Assembly: GCA_037833965.1 (NCBI GenBank)
Contig: AP031354.1
Coordinates: 1,280,001 to 1,344,000 of the forward strand
DNA length: 64,000 bases
From: Marchantia polymorpha subsp. ruderalis
Lineage: Eukaryota > Streptophyta > Marchantiopsida > Marchantiales > Marchantiaceae
Direction: 5' to 3'
The translations under genes were made by a program, and so were the position numbers. The notes under the pieces are model-generated. The model searched no databases. It was given only the letters and a program-made list of their open reading frames with translations, and had not been told where the DNA came from. Shown here one piece after another: positions 35,330 to 47,700 of this stretch. Every line of letters begins with the position of its first letter. The stretch's first letter is position 1.

Positions 35330-37438
35330 ATGTCCACGATGAATTTCAAAGCTCTCTCTGCTTGTTGCCTCATGCTTCTACTGCTCGGGGATGGTGCCCG
35401 TAGCTTGGCCGCGACGGTGATAAACGTACGTCTAGATGGAAGTGGAGATTACACAACAGTTCAGGAAGCGGTTGATGCTGTACCCACTTCGAACAAAGAG
35501 CGAGTGACGATTCGAATTTTCTCCGGGATCTATTTGTGAGTTGAAAAACTATCGTCCCCCTCGCCGTCAGAATTGTGGCCGCACCCGCACGCAGATGAAG
35601 CCTTAATTCGTTTCGTGTTGATAGAACGATCCGCGTTCAACCATGACACTGTCACTACTGGTAGTTCACTTGCTTGGAAATTACATGGGTCCCTCGAAAC
35701 TGTCAGAGATCCGCAAGCCTCGTTGACTGTGGTCGAAGTTTGCGCACTGTGTATGCTCAATTTCTGTGACCATGCTAGTCTGCAACACGGGCATGCAATT
35801 AATTATCTTGTGTATGGAGGCAGTCGTTTGGTGAATTTCATTCCTACGTGCAGGGCAGGGGAGCCCGATGGCGCATCGTTTCACGTCAATTTTGTCCTCT
35901 CTTTATGCCTTGTCATATCTGTCAGAATGAATATTCATCAAGTTTTGGTGACGTCCTGATGCAGGGAAAAAGTGTACATTCCCAGCAACAAGCCGTACAT
36001 TACTTTCAAGGGGTATGGGCTCACAACGCCGGTTATATCGTGGAATGACAACGCCACAACCGCCGGGTCAACTTGGGCCACGAGCACTGTTGCCATAGAC
36101 GCCAAGAATTTTATTGCCAGGAGGATTTCTTTCAAAGTAAGATACAGAAAACAACAGCAACGAGTGAAGTGCAGGTCGTATATGTCTTTCTTAGTCAGCT
36201 AATATGTCTTTCTTTCTCCTCCAGACTCCGTCTGGCTTATGAGTTTATTAGCGTGATGCTGCGTTGCGGGAATATAGACGCACGAGCGTAACATAGCTGA
36301 ACCTGACGCTCGAGGAGGATTGAAAATTGGTGTAATCTGAATGCTTGAGTGGGTTGACCTTGTGGTCTTGAAGAATACTGCTCCTCCGCCAGCAGCGGGT
36401 GCAAGTGGAGGTCAGGCCATAGCGTTGAGAATCTCGGGTGACAAGGCAGCGTTTTATAATTGCGAATTCTGGGGAGCACAGGACACTTTGTGCGACATGC
36501 AGGGTCGCCATTACTTCAAATCCTGCTTCATCCAGGGATCTATCGATTTCATCTTCGGCAACGGGCAATCTATCTACACTGTGAGCTTTACTCGACGTGC
36601 TTTTGACCACTTAAGCCTGCTTTCAGGGAAACATGATGTTTAGTTGTAGAGAAGTGCCCACGCGTTCAAACCAGCTGTTCGTCGTTCACCTGAAAGCCAC
36701 GGCCAAATCAAGGAGAACAGTGAATACCATGAACATGAGGTTGAGAGAGGACCAATTACTTCACAGACGATTCTATCTTCGCTGATCTTCTATGGAATTG
36801 TTTCAACTTTTGTTAAATTTAAGTTTTAATTAAACCCGGATGAATTCTACTATATATTTGATTTTTCCTTCATTTTATTTTAGTTTTGTTAAAATTTGAG
36901 ACCTGTGTGCAACAGGGATGTCATATTAACTCCATAGCGAAAACAGCAGGATCCATAACTGCTCAGTATCGGCAGAGCACCACTGACGTGACAGGATTCT
37001 CTTTCGTCAACTGTAATGTAACCGGGACTGGCTCAGTGTATCTGGGACGTGCATGGGGATCTGCTGCCAGAGTGGTTTTCTCTAGCAGTGTCTTGGGTAG
37101 CCTCGTCAACTCACGCGGCTGGAACGATTGGAACAACGCCTCCCTAGACTCGTGAGTGCCATCATCCTATTCTTGCCCTAATAACTCACTTCTCTAATTA
37201 AATGTTGGAAGAGGTTCTGCTGAATGCTACCAGAATGTTTCTGGGTGCTTAACGAAGGTCCTGTAAAATGTTCCATTGCAGAACTGTGTACTTTGGAGAG
37301 TACAATAACACGGGGCCCGGAGCTGACACATCTAAACGCGTGAGCTACTTTTACAATCTTTCAGAGGACGAGGTGACGAGTTTCGTCGATTTAAGCTTCA
37401 TTAGTGCCAATGATTGGTTCGACTCGACCATGTACTAG
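35330..37438 (+). CDS. PME: Pectinesterase (pectin methylesterase), secreted, no pro-region
   Basis: Five exons join in phase into 325 aa: 35330-35535, 35965-36136, 36374-36580, 36916-37151 and 37282-37438. It demethylesterifies homogalacturonan in the cell wall. Residues 1-28 form a hydrophobic signal peptide ([13 protein letters not shown]), after which the catalytic beta-helix starts with [15 protein letters not shown]. All catalytic positions are present: Gln140 in GGQAIALR, Gln162 and Asp163 in GAQDTL, Asp184 in DFIFGNG, Arg240 and Trp242 in YLGRAW. The spacing (22, 21) matches characterised plant enzymes. No N-terminal inhibitor-like pro-domain precedes it, so it is a type II (group 2) PME. 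The first intron is 429 nt. The start was chosen at the ATG that gives the whole signal peptide; an alternative ATG lies three codons later. It is followed 1.7 kb downstream by another wall enzyme on the same strand. Confidence 0.92.
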
Positions 37439-39141
37439 GTCACCCAATCTTTGTAAAATCTCTATTTATACATTTAAACCTAGATTTAGACATGAAGAAA
37501 TTGACGAGGATCATTCAAGTTAGCAACCATGTACTAGCGACCTTCAACATGTCATCCAGTTACTTTATGTACACTAGATTTAAATCTTAGTATCGATATG
37601 AAACTAGGATCAATGTTCGTGGGTTTGTGGATTTGGCTACAGCCAAGATTGCAATAAAAACGGGCTCTCCCTCTTGTTGCCAGTCGACTTCATTGTATGG
37701 ATCTGGTGTGGGGTATGTAGCAAGGACCTCGTTAGGTAGCATCGAATACGCACGATTCAGTTGTGTCCATGTGTGAGGAACTTCTGAACCTGCGAAAGAC
37801 TCTACTGGACATGGGTTATCAAGCCACGTGCAAAAGAAATTGGAATCCGAGCTCGCTGCGAACACTGGTTGCGTCGAAACAAAGTGCATACTTACTCGAT
37901 GCCACAACCGAGCACACGTTTCCACCGGAGCTTGCAGTGGCAAATCTGGCTGAATCTCTCGAGAACGATCACGTCGGCAGTCATGTCCGATATACACTGT
38001 CGAGATCTAAAGCCTGCCAAGAAGTCAAGGATCGTACGAAGTACTTTATACGACCGGGAATGTCCCAAGGATCCGTCGATGTCTGGAAAGGAGAAGGATA
38101 TGGTCAGACTGAGAAAGACATTGGCCTGTGCATTCCAGCTGACAATTCCACAGAAAGCAGAAGGTACGAGAAGGCCTCTCTAGACAAGCTCGCGTACAGG
38201 CAGAGTGGCAATCTAAGCTTTCGACGGATCCATTCTTCCCTCACGAATACAGCTGCTATGGAGGTTTCACACCAGCAAGCTCAGGAAAGCTTCAGCCTTG
38301 GTCGTCGTATGATGGAGCTTGCGGCTTTTTGTTCACCATCAGTACGCAGAACGGACAAGCGGCCCCACAAGGCGGTGAGAGAAGATGCAAATGTGCCAAA
38401 TGAGGCTCGCATCACGTCTTGCTTTGAGGTCTGGTGGGTCTAGCTCACTCACCGAGTGGGGTTGACTTGGTGGTGTCTAGCGCATCCGGAGGAACATGAT
38501 CGTAGCAGGTGTTATCGATGACGTCGACTTTCGTGCAAGCAGACATTGTAGTAAGGAGCACTTTCTGGGATGGCAGATTGCTAGAGTCGAGAAAATTAAA
38601 ATACTGGGAAGAATCTGGTGCACAGTTGAAGAATAGGCTTCTTCTCATCAGTCTGAAAGAAGGGTGGCAAGCTGTCGATAACTGTTTGAATTTCCATCTG
38701 GCCACCGAACCTCGCCTGAACTGTTGAGTCTAAATTTGACCGAGTGAAAGGAAGGCAGGGTGTACTAGATCTGGGGAAAATCCACGCGTTGGGACAGCTA
38801 GGGAAGCTGGACCATGAAGGGAGGAAGGGAGGGAAACGAGGAAGTGGGTGCTCTGATGAGCGCCATGATTTCAGTCCTGCAACAGAGCGAGCCTGGAGAG
38901 CTGAAGGTCCGCCACATTCACTGCAATGTGCACTGTGGTCGTGCCGATTCCGCTCACACTCGGAGCACAGAAATGAGTATAACTCAGCCGGGGAAATCAG
39001 CAATCGCAGCTCTCTCAGTTCTGTCTGCCTCTCCCCCTGAGAGACAAAAGAACTCTGAGAAAGGATCGTCCCCTACGATCAGAATCATAGATCTAGAACC
39101 GAACTAACTGAAGCACATTGTAGCGCGTGCATTCACCCAAG
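37439..39141. other. Intergenic; one unassigned 226-codon frame
   Basis: The longest frame (37763-38443, +) starts MSMCEELLNLRKTLLDMGYQ and has no domain I recognise. The opposite strand also holds open stretches (37997-37587, ending ILAVAKSTNPRTLILVSYRY, and 38705-38445). Neither side shows a convincing homologous motif. The region may hide a small or decayed gene; the last few hundred bases are the XTH promoter. Confidence 0.35.
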
Positions 39142-40677
39142 ATGGCGAAGGTGGGCGCCTTGGGATTGGCTTGGTTGTGTTTCGCTTTGCTCGCCACGAG
39201 TTCCCATGCGGATCCTAAAGCCATTCCCATAGATGCTATAGAAGTTGTTCCCCCAGGCACCCCCGTAGAAAGTCCTCCTTCTCCTCCTGCTAGTCCTCCT
39301 CCTCCACCAGCTACCGTAGGCTCTCCAGTATTTGCTCCCATTGCTCCCATTGTTGCTCCGATTTCCGGCCCAGTTTCCAGTCCACCCGCTGTAGGCAAGG
39401 TTATGTTCTGGGATGAATTCTACACCAACTTTGGAGATAAGAACACAGTCTTTCCCGGAACTCCAACTGGAAGCACGATTCAGCTTGGTCTCGACAACAC
39501 CACTGGTACAATTCTCATCCATGCTCACTGACGGTTTTCAAATGCAGATGAGGGTCTATTTTGAAGCAGTTTTCTAAATTGGTTCCCTCTTTCAATTACC
39601 GGACTTGACAGCTGCTGCCACACTTGGCTTCATGCTCTGCAAGCTTGGTTCTGACTATCTGAGTGCCTGATGTTTGTGGCAGGATCTGGATTCCGATCCA
39701 AGTACCCTTATTTGTATGGCCACCTTTCCATGAAGCTCAAGCTTGTGGGCGGTAATTCGGCCGGTACCGTGACGTCCTACTATGTAAGTTGCAGTGCTTG
39801 GCTTTCGCCAATTCAGTTGATTTACCCTACGAGGACTCCTGTGCTCAATGGCAACAGTCTTAGCTCACAAGTCTGTGGAAAATTTCAAATTCGAGCCAAA
39901 CCATCTCATTCATGAGAAATTCGTTTGCAGCTGGCTTCAGTCTTCACGAAATGGTGCGAGCTCGACTTCGAGTTTCTAGGAAATGTGTCCGGCCAGCCCT
40001 ACATTCTGCAGACCAATGTGTTCTCGGAAGGAAAGGGAGACCGCGAACAGCGAATCTACCTCTGGTTCGACCCCTCTGCCGACTACCACTCATACGGAAT
40101 TCTGTGGAACGAGAAGCTCATCCTGTGAGTACCTCGACTTCTCCATCCATCCACCACGACGAACTCATCGACTTTAACTTTCTGAAATTGTGCAGCCGGT
40201 CTAGCGATCGCCCATGTTCTCATCCATGATTTTGCAAATTGCGCATCGTGCAGGTTTTTGGTCGATGATGTTGTGATCCGAGTCTACCACAACGTTGCCG
40301 GCTTGGGATCAGAGTACCCTCCTTACTTGACCTACCAGCCCATGTACATCTACTCCAGCATCTGGAACGGAGAGAAGTGGGCCACTCGGGGAGGAGCTGA
40401 CAAGACCGACTGGAGCCAGCAGCCATTCCTGGCCTCGTACACTGAGTTCGACGTCGAGAACGCCTGCAAAGTGAAGGGAGAGAACGACAACGAGATCAAC
40501 GTGTGCAACGAGCAGCTGAAGACCAGCTCGTACAACGACGCCGCTCACCAGACGCTCACCGATGTGCAGATTGAGGATCTCAGGAGAACCAGGGACCAGT
40601 ACATCATCTACGATTACTGCACCGATGCCAAAAGGTTCAACGTGACTCCCGTCGAGTGCGCTATCAACTGGCCCTGA
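39142..40677 (+). CDS. XTH: Xyloglucan endotransglucosylase/hydrolase with proline-rich N-terminus
   Basis: Four exons join in phase into 360 aa: 39142-39505, 39683-39783, 39931-40124 and 40254-40677. It is a GH16 enzyme that cuts and religates wall xyloglucan. Residues 1-22 are a signal peptide. Residues 36-82 are a proline-rich linker ([18 protein letters not shown], then repeated AP(I)AP), which is absent from ordinary XTHs of about 290 aa. The GH16 core follows ([31 protein letters not shown]). The catalytic motif ELDFEFLGN holds Glu165, Asp167 and Glu169, with the usual glycosylation site N173-V-S directly after it. The two residues before it are Trp-Cys where His-Asp is usual. The XET C-terminal domain ends with [10 protein letters not shown]...PVECA. 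A polyadenylation-like AATAAA lies at about 40919. Exon borders are all GT-AG. Confidence 0.9.
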
Positions 40678-43600
40678 TGAGAACCTCCACGAGGACGAAT
40701 CGCTCAATTAAAGTAACCACTTTTTCTGAAGCTACGATTGGCATTCATTCTACTTCAATCCAGTAGAGTGCGAAATTCTGACCAGCCGGATCCGGGAGAT
40801 CTGCATGTTCGTGATCGGTGAACGGTGGTGTGGCTGGTCAGCAACAAAGCTCACCTGCAAGTGATCTGCGATTTCGTGTATTTTTATTATTTTGTCTACC
40901 TCTCCGATATCGATTGATGAATAAAACGGATTCAGGATTCAGGCTCTAGGAGCTGGTCCACATTCACAAGCCAAAATTACAGTCGATTATGATGGACTAG
41001 TATCTCGAATGGATCCTTGCTTTCATGAATTCCATTGTTGTGCTATGGGACATATATTCAGTGTATGAGTGAGGAGTGCCCCTCTCTCTCTCTCTCTCCA
41101 AATCTGCTTCGACTTCTGTTGATGCGCTGCTTCATTCCCTCGAATTCTAGTTTCTGTTGCACCGGCCAATTCCTACAATGTCAATGATATCTTCGTTTGG
41201 GATATTTAATCAACTGCTGATCAGTAGAAATCGAGCTGATTCTTCAACGCAAGAACCAGTCTCATACGTATCGAGTTGCAGTTCGGGGTATCCTCCGACT
41301 TGAGTGAATGCATCACCGATCATGGTCGCGTTTTGACGGCTGTCAGCAGGTTGACTGTATTTTTTTACTCTTATTCGGTTATAAAACTCTTCGTGGCGGA
41401 AACCTGGAGATCAAGCGTTGGCTCTTACCAAAAGGATGCGCTCCATCACCGACTGCCTGAAATATGTTGCCTACGTGAGACGCAGCACGTGGCCGTCCAC
41501 GTCGTGAACTCTGAGCAGAAGCAGGGAATCAGGATATGGGCGAGAATCTTGTTGAGGTCAAGACCTCCGTGACCAGGGAAGTTCCTATTAAACAGCTTGA
41601 ACTGTGAGTTCGGTTCCACATCTCCAGAGGGCTGTCCCATCGATTGATAACGATAACGATCCCATTTTTGTGAGGCTCAGCCAAAAATAAATTCGCTATA
41701 TACACATAAAACGTAAATTTATCCAATTTGGGAATGCGGCATTGAAAAAATAGAGGAACGCATGGCATCTACAGGATTACGTGTGTTCGCGGGCTCTGAC
41801 TATTCAACTCACCAATTCAACTTTCATAAAAGACATATCTATGCAAATAAATAAAACGGTGCAAAAACTTAAAAACTGCAAGGTAAAAATTATTGTCAAT
41901 TGATATCTGTTTCATGTAGTTTAAAAAATTTCACATTGACGTCAAGATATTGGAAATAGGAGATATCATTTTGGAACTTTATGTCCTAAAACTTGCAAAC
42001 AAATCTAATAAATATCATTCAGTTTTTATTTTTTAATAAGAAAAATTCTCTCTTTTTTTAACATGAATTATTTTTTTCTCTTTTATGTATATATCTCATT
42101 AAACCGTGTATTCAAGTGCATTCTCTAGCCAAGATATCTCTTTCAATCTTGTATGATTTACAATAAATCTATTTATCTATTACAATAACTATAATAATGC
42201 AATACGTAATAGCGAAAAAAGAGAAAATTTAAAATTTTTTAATTTTTTTAAAAAAAATATTACATTGAAGAAAGCATATCTTCGAATATCATCTAAAAAA
42301 TATTGAAAATTTAATTTTTTTCTTTTTTATTTAAACTTATTTAATACTATCATTTCTATTTTAAATACTATTATTTTAAAATTTCATTTGGTCATGACAT
42401 TTTTATGTATATAAAAATGAAATTATAACTCGTTAGATTACATTATTTTTGGTGAAATCAAAACTCATAATATAATAATTTTGGTATTCTACATTTTAGA
42501 TGTAAAATTTAGAATTATTTTCTTACTTGAATATATAATTTCATGTCTATAATTATATAGAAATATTACTCTATAATCATTGGAATTTATGAACTACAAT
42601 GCGATTTTCAATCAGGATAGATTTTGTTCATTCAAAGCAAATTTTTTAAAAAATTTGCTTTATTTTTTTACTACTTCGATTGACATAACAATATATTCAT
42701 CATGGTGGCCAATATCAATATCAATTTATATATTTTTGTATAATGTGCACTTCTTCAATACCACAAATAAACTCAAGAACTTCATACCCTTAAATCATTC
42801 AATAGGTGATTAATATTATCTTGTTGATCATATGTATGAAGTTTGAAGCCTTAAAACACTTTAAGCTCTACACTACTTTATTTCAAGTGGATTTATTTTT
42901 CGTCATCATATATGTTTAAACTTCAAGAAATTAGACCATTTTTGGTCAAAAATTTTCTCCATCGAATTATACTGATAATAGTAGAACAAATATCTGAAAC
43001 TATTTAGATGAGCTCCAACATTTTATTTCCTGGTTGATCTCAATGTGATGTAAACGTACAACAGTTAGGCTTGAACATTTTCACCTTTCAATCATCATCC
43101 TCAACTTACATATTGCTTGTGTGAAATAGAACTGATTGTCTTACAATCTGGCTAAACACAATTTCATCATATGTTTCATGCATCATCAAAATCACAAATG
43201 GGCTTCACTTTCAGTTGATAGGTCATTGAACGTATTGCATCGAGTTGTTTGACAACATGGTGAATAGGCAACTGCGGGTCATGGGTTTAGAGCCACATGT
43301 AATCATTTGCAGGTACTGATATCAAATTCGAGTATTTTTTAGAGTGTACTCTTCTCTGTTCCCGCTATTTTTAAAACTCTCGGACCTCATCTTTACTGTT
43401 TTCCAATCTAAAATATTTGATGTGCGCATTTCTGCGTACCTTTCAACTCAACCAGGATTAGAAGAATGTTTTCTGGACGGTGTGAGCTTTTCAGGAAATT
43501 CCCAATCTGGCAGATATACGACGCCTACAGGACGTCGTATCTGCACAGATGAAGGTGAGCAAGAATGCTGAAGACAGCAAGACAAGGAAAAATCTACTCG

Positions 43601-44704
43601 ATCGGGATTTAGTTCTCCAAATCCACTCGTTGAACATTAAAGCTTTAGAAGATCATACCGCCCGCGGCGCCTCGCTCGAAGCTGCGGGGAATAATCATGT
43701 CGCAATGTGAGGGAAAACCAGAATAGCAAGATTCACATAAGTCCATTAACTACACACCCGAAATGCATCCAGATTCACATTCCCACCGAACACGACCAGA
43801 AATTAAGACGAAATTACGTATTTCACACGTTCCAGAATCAAAACAATTTTCGAGCATAACTGACAACCGAGTACCACAGCGAAAATGGCGGACGACTCCG
43901 TCAAAGAGAACGGAGTCCGAACAAAGTGCGAACCAAGTGAGAACACGGGGCTAGCGCCAATTATAGCTGGAGGTGGAGCCGCTAGTGTAGATCCGTCCGT
44001 TTGCGTGTTCCGCTGTCGGTTTAGCGCAAGCTCGGCTAAGATGTCCGAGGGCGCTGAAGATTCACGCGAAGCGACCACGGGGAGATTAGGTTGTCGGGGT
44101 CGTCGACGTGGTCGACTACGTGGTCGTCGTCGTAGGCGAGTCGTGAAGCTTCGCGGAACCTCGAGCTCAGTCAGAAGGAGGGAGGGAGGCGGGCGAGAAT
44201 TCTCGGGAGGACGGCGAGCAGAGCGCTGCGCTGGGCGACGTCATGGACTCGACATTTGCCGGTCGAATGATTCTCGAAGTCGTTAATTATCGTTCTTGGT
44301 AGCAGGTCCTGCAGGCGTGGAGGCTCCAGGTCTTTATATGGACGTGTAGGCGAGCGGGGCGGGCTTGGAGATTTTTGCGGAAGGTGGGGTGCAGGCTTGC
44401 CAGGCTTCCGCGCTTACAGGGACCGCGTCATCGACGCAGTGCGAATTTTCGACGAGGAATGCGCTGTAGTTGCATGGTGTGAGGTGCAGGGATCGGTGGA
44501 AGCGAAGTGTTTGGTCGAGCTTGTTCTGCACAGATAGATTGAGGGCAGTATCTGGGACGGAGTGTCGAGCCTGTGGGCAATTTGGACGCTGCTTCTTGAG
44601 CGATTGATTCTGGTTCAGATGGCATAGCGAATTTGTTATGTCAACAATTCCTCCCGTCGCACAGGAACAGCAGTTTCAGTTCGGGGAGGTCCATCCCGTT
44701 CAAG
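40678..44704. other. Intergenic region with a central AT-rich island
   Basis: 40678-41000 is the XTH 3' region. A (CT)n microsatellite lies at about 41083-41098. 41640-43330 is very AT-rich and contains a 26-bp perfect palindrome (AAGCAAATTTTTT and its complement, 42635-42660). 43340-44640 is GC-richer with overlapping open frames on both strands; the plus frame 43885-44286 starts MADDSVKENGVRTK and ends in an arginine-rich, simple-sequence tail (GTCGTCGTCG-type DNA at 44095-44140). I see no domain and regard it as promoter-proximal GC-rich DNA of the ABC transporter. Confidence 0.4.
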
Positions 44705-47700
44705 ATGACGGCGAACTCTGCCGCATCTGCCTTCGGGCCTGTTGCTTCGGCAGGCTCGGCGCAGACGGGCCCGAAATTCTCATGGGTTCTTGTGAAGAAA
44801 ATGTGGCGCGTGGGCATTATGTATTTCAAGGGCGATAAGAGGAAGAAAGCTTGTACCTTGCTGGCCGTCGTCCTTACTCTCTGCGCCATCTGTGCTGGTG
44901 TGCCCAAAGCTTGCTCCCTCACTGTTTTTTTTTAAAAGGAAGTTCGTTGGAAGTGGAGTTGACTTTTCATTCAAGAAAGAATTCTATATCTGTTTAGTTT
45001 CTGAGTTTTTGTATCTTGGCTTTGAATGAGGATACCCTCTTCCACAGAAATACAGGACGCTTAAGTGAAGTGTTTTCTGATCTGGTTATCTGCTTAAATT
45101 TGGCTCTTATACAGGGAGGCACTTGTATCCCATTGTTTTCTCTAGGCATGCTGGAGCTATGGTCTGAAGCCTTCTTGTTTTCTTTCAACTGGATTTTGTA
45201 GGAATGTTCGTAATATTCTCTTATATCCAGAGGGATTTCTCCACGGCCATCTCGGAGAAGAACGTGGAAGGATTTCATCGAGCCGTCATGAGGTTCATCG
45301 GCATCGTCATCATTGCAACCCCTTTGTTCGCTACTTATCATTATTTGCAGGTTTGTCAGTCTCTGATATCCATCAGAATGATATCTCCATGTCTACAAGT
45401 AGATCACAGGAATCGATCACCATCCTTAGTTGATTTCAGCTAGCCTTTTAATTTGGAAAGCTCTTGACAAATTCTCAAAATCAACGATCGTATTTTATTT
45501 CATATTTTGAGACAGAGGACGATGGTTTCTTCTGAATTTTATAACCGACGACAGACTAGCGCTGGAGAGTAGTCTCATTTTTGCTATGTTTCCATCAATT
45601 ATGCAGGATCTCTTAGCTCTCGAGTGGCGTATTTGGTTATCGGATCTGCTTCTGTCCAACTACTTCTGTACGAATTCTAAAACCCTGGTCAGAAGTCCCT
45701 TCTTATGGTTTCTAGCTCTAGTCTGTGCAGGTAGTCTGAGTAGCTTGTTTAGTCCTACAGTCTCTGCCTTGATTGGAACATCGTACACACAAAATTCTTC
45801 GAAACATGCCTTGCACCAAGTGCTCTTCTGCATGCTAACGGATCTTGATCAGATTGCCAAAAATTCTTTCATTTGTGAATATTATTAATTGGTGCTGAGT
45901 TTGTTTTCGTGATCTTGACGTGGATGGTTTTGAAGCCAACAGGGCATATTTTGATTTGAAGATGGAGGGCAAGCTTGACAATCCTGATCAACGTATCTGT
46001 GAGGATGCGGCCAGTTTTGTGAGAAACAGTGTCGAGATTATTGCCCTGATTGGCAGTAAATTCTTGAACATATGTGCATTTACGGGTGTTCTCTGGTTGG
46101 TTTCTCCAACTCGCTTCACTTTCGCTTCCCTTCAGAGAACTGAGAGAATGGGAAAAGCATGTCATCTCATACTCTTTAATTGTTCGCTGTAAAGTTTTTG
46201 CTCGGATATGATTCAATATTGCTCCGAATTCTGATGTCAGGCAATGTTGGTCCTTGCTCTAGGTCCATAGCTCCAGAGTTGGTTTACTTTCTTCTTGGAT
46301 ACTCTGTAATTGGAACGTATGTGACAGTTCGCCTGTTCGGCAAGAAACTCATGCAGCTGCAATTTCAGGTGTCTTTGAAACGCCACCCCTTGACGCTGTG
46401 CTTTATCATCAGCTTTCTTATAACCTTCCCTTTGCTGGCGAAATGTCTTTATGTTATAAATCAACGTGCTGAGTTTCTCATTTCAATTCAACACTGCGTA
46501 TTTTTTTACCTGTACTGAAGGAGTCTTTTGGCTGCCTTTGATTATCTTATCTCTAGGTGAATTTAGGAGTTGATGGTGAACTGGCAAGGCCATGTATAAA
46601 TGTGTTACTTGAATATATTGATGAAACAATTTAACATTTAATGATTATGTTCTATGATTGCAGGGCCTACAAAGGGAAGCTGATTTCAGATACTCTTTGG
46701 TTCGGATTCGTGACAACGCAGAGTCCATTGCGTTTTATTCAGGAGAAACACATGAAGCAAAAACCATAAAGGTCAGAAGGATGCCTCATGATGTAATGAT
46801 ATATAAAATCTGATTCTAAGAGCTGAAGCCTCAAAGACTGGAGTCGGATGTGATTACGTTTTGCTGGAATACTGCTCGACCAAGCCAAAACCGAATCCGG
46901 ATGCCAGAGCTAAAACGATCTAAGTGCTGGTTGTTCAATCGGGAGTGCAGGGTTTCTTCTCAGCCCTGATAGCAAATTCGCGAGACCTTATTTTATGGCG
47001 TCGTCATTTGGGCCTCTTCAGTAATGCCTACGAGTTTTCAATGCTAGTTGTGCCTTCTATCATAATTGCCCCGCGGTACTTTGCTGGAGAGGTACGTCGT
47101 GCAACTGATTGTTGACGTCAAGATGCATTTGATAAAATATTTCCAACCACAGTAAAGAACTCAGATTTTTACCCAAGGTGAGAGATTTTTTTTTAGTGAT
47201 TGTTTACGCCTAAGACATTTTGACTTTTATTGGCCTCTACTTTGAATAATAAGTAAGGGCTATAGTGTCAGTTACTGCAGTACAACAGATTTATAAGTTG
47301 AGTGCTTGTTGAATGCAGGTAGAGTTTGGTGTTATCGCTCAAACGGGGTTCGCCTTCAACCGCATCCTCCAGGCTTTATCTCTGATCGTCATGAGATTTG
47401 ACAATTTTAGGTATCGATTGCCCCTTTCGTGCACACTGAACGGTGGCTTTTTGGAGATAAATGAAAGACCCACCATCTTGAAAAGAAGTTACCAGTCATG
47501 TACATTGCTGACGCGAACGCGTGCGTTTTATCCCGATGAAGTGGTGGTCCTAGAGTCTGTGGATGTATATCTTTCTGCAATGTCTGTCTCTGTCACTCCG
47601 ACGGTGTTTTTAGAACCTCTGGTAGCCTTACACCCTTCCAAGGTGTCTTCTGTTGGAACGTGCTTTTAACCTAGAGAGTAGATAGAAGCACATCATCCGT

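Noticed and set aside
43885..44286. Plus-strand frame starting MADDSVKENG with an arginine-rich tail
   Set aside because: The tail derives from GTCGTC simple sequence, the minus strand is equally open, and no domain or splice link to the ABC transporter was found.
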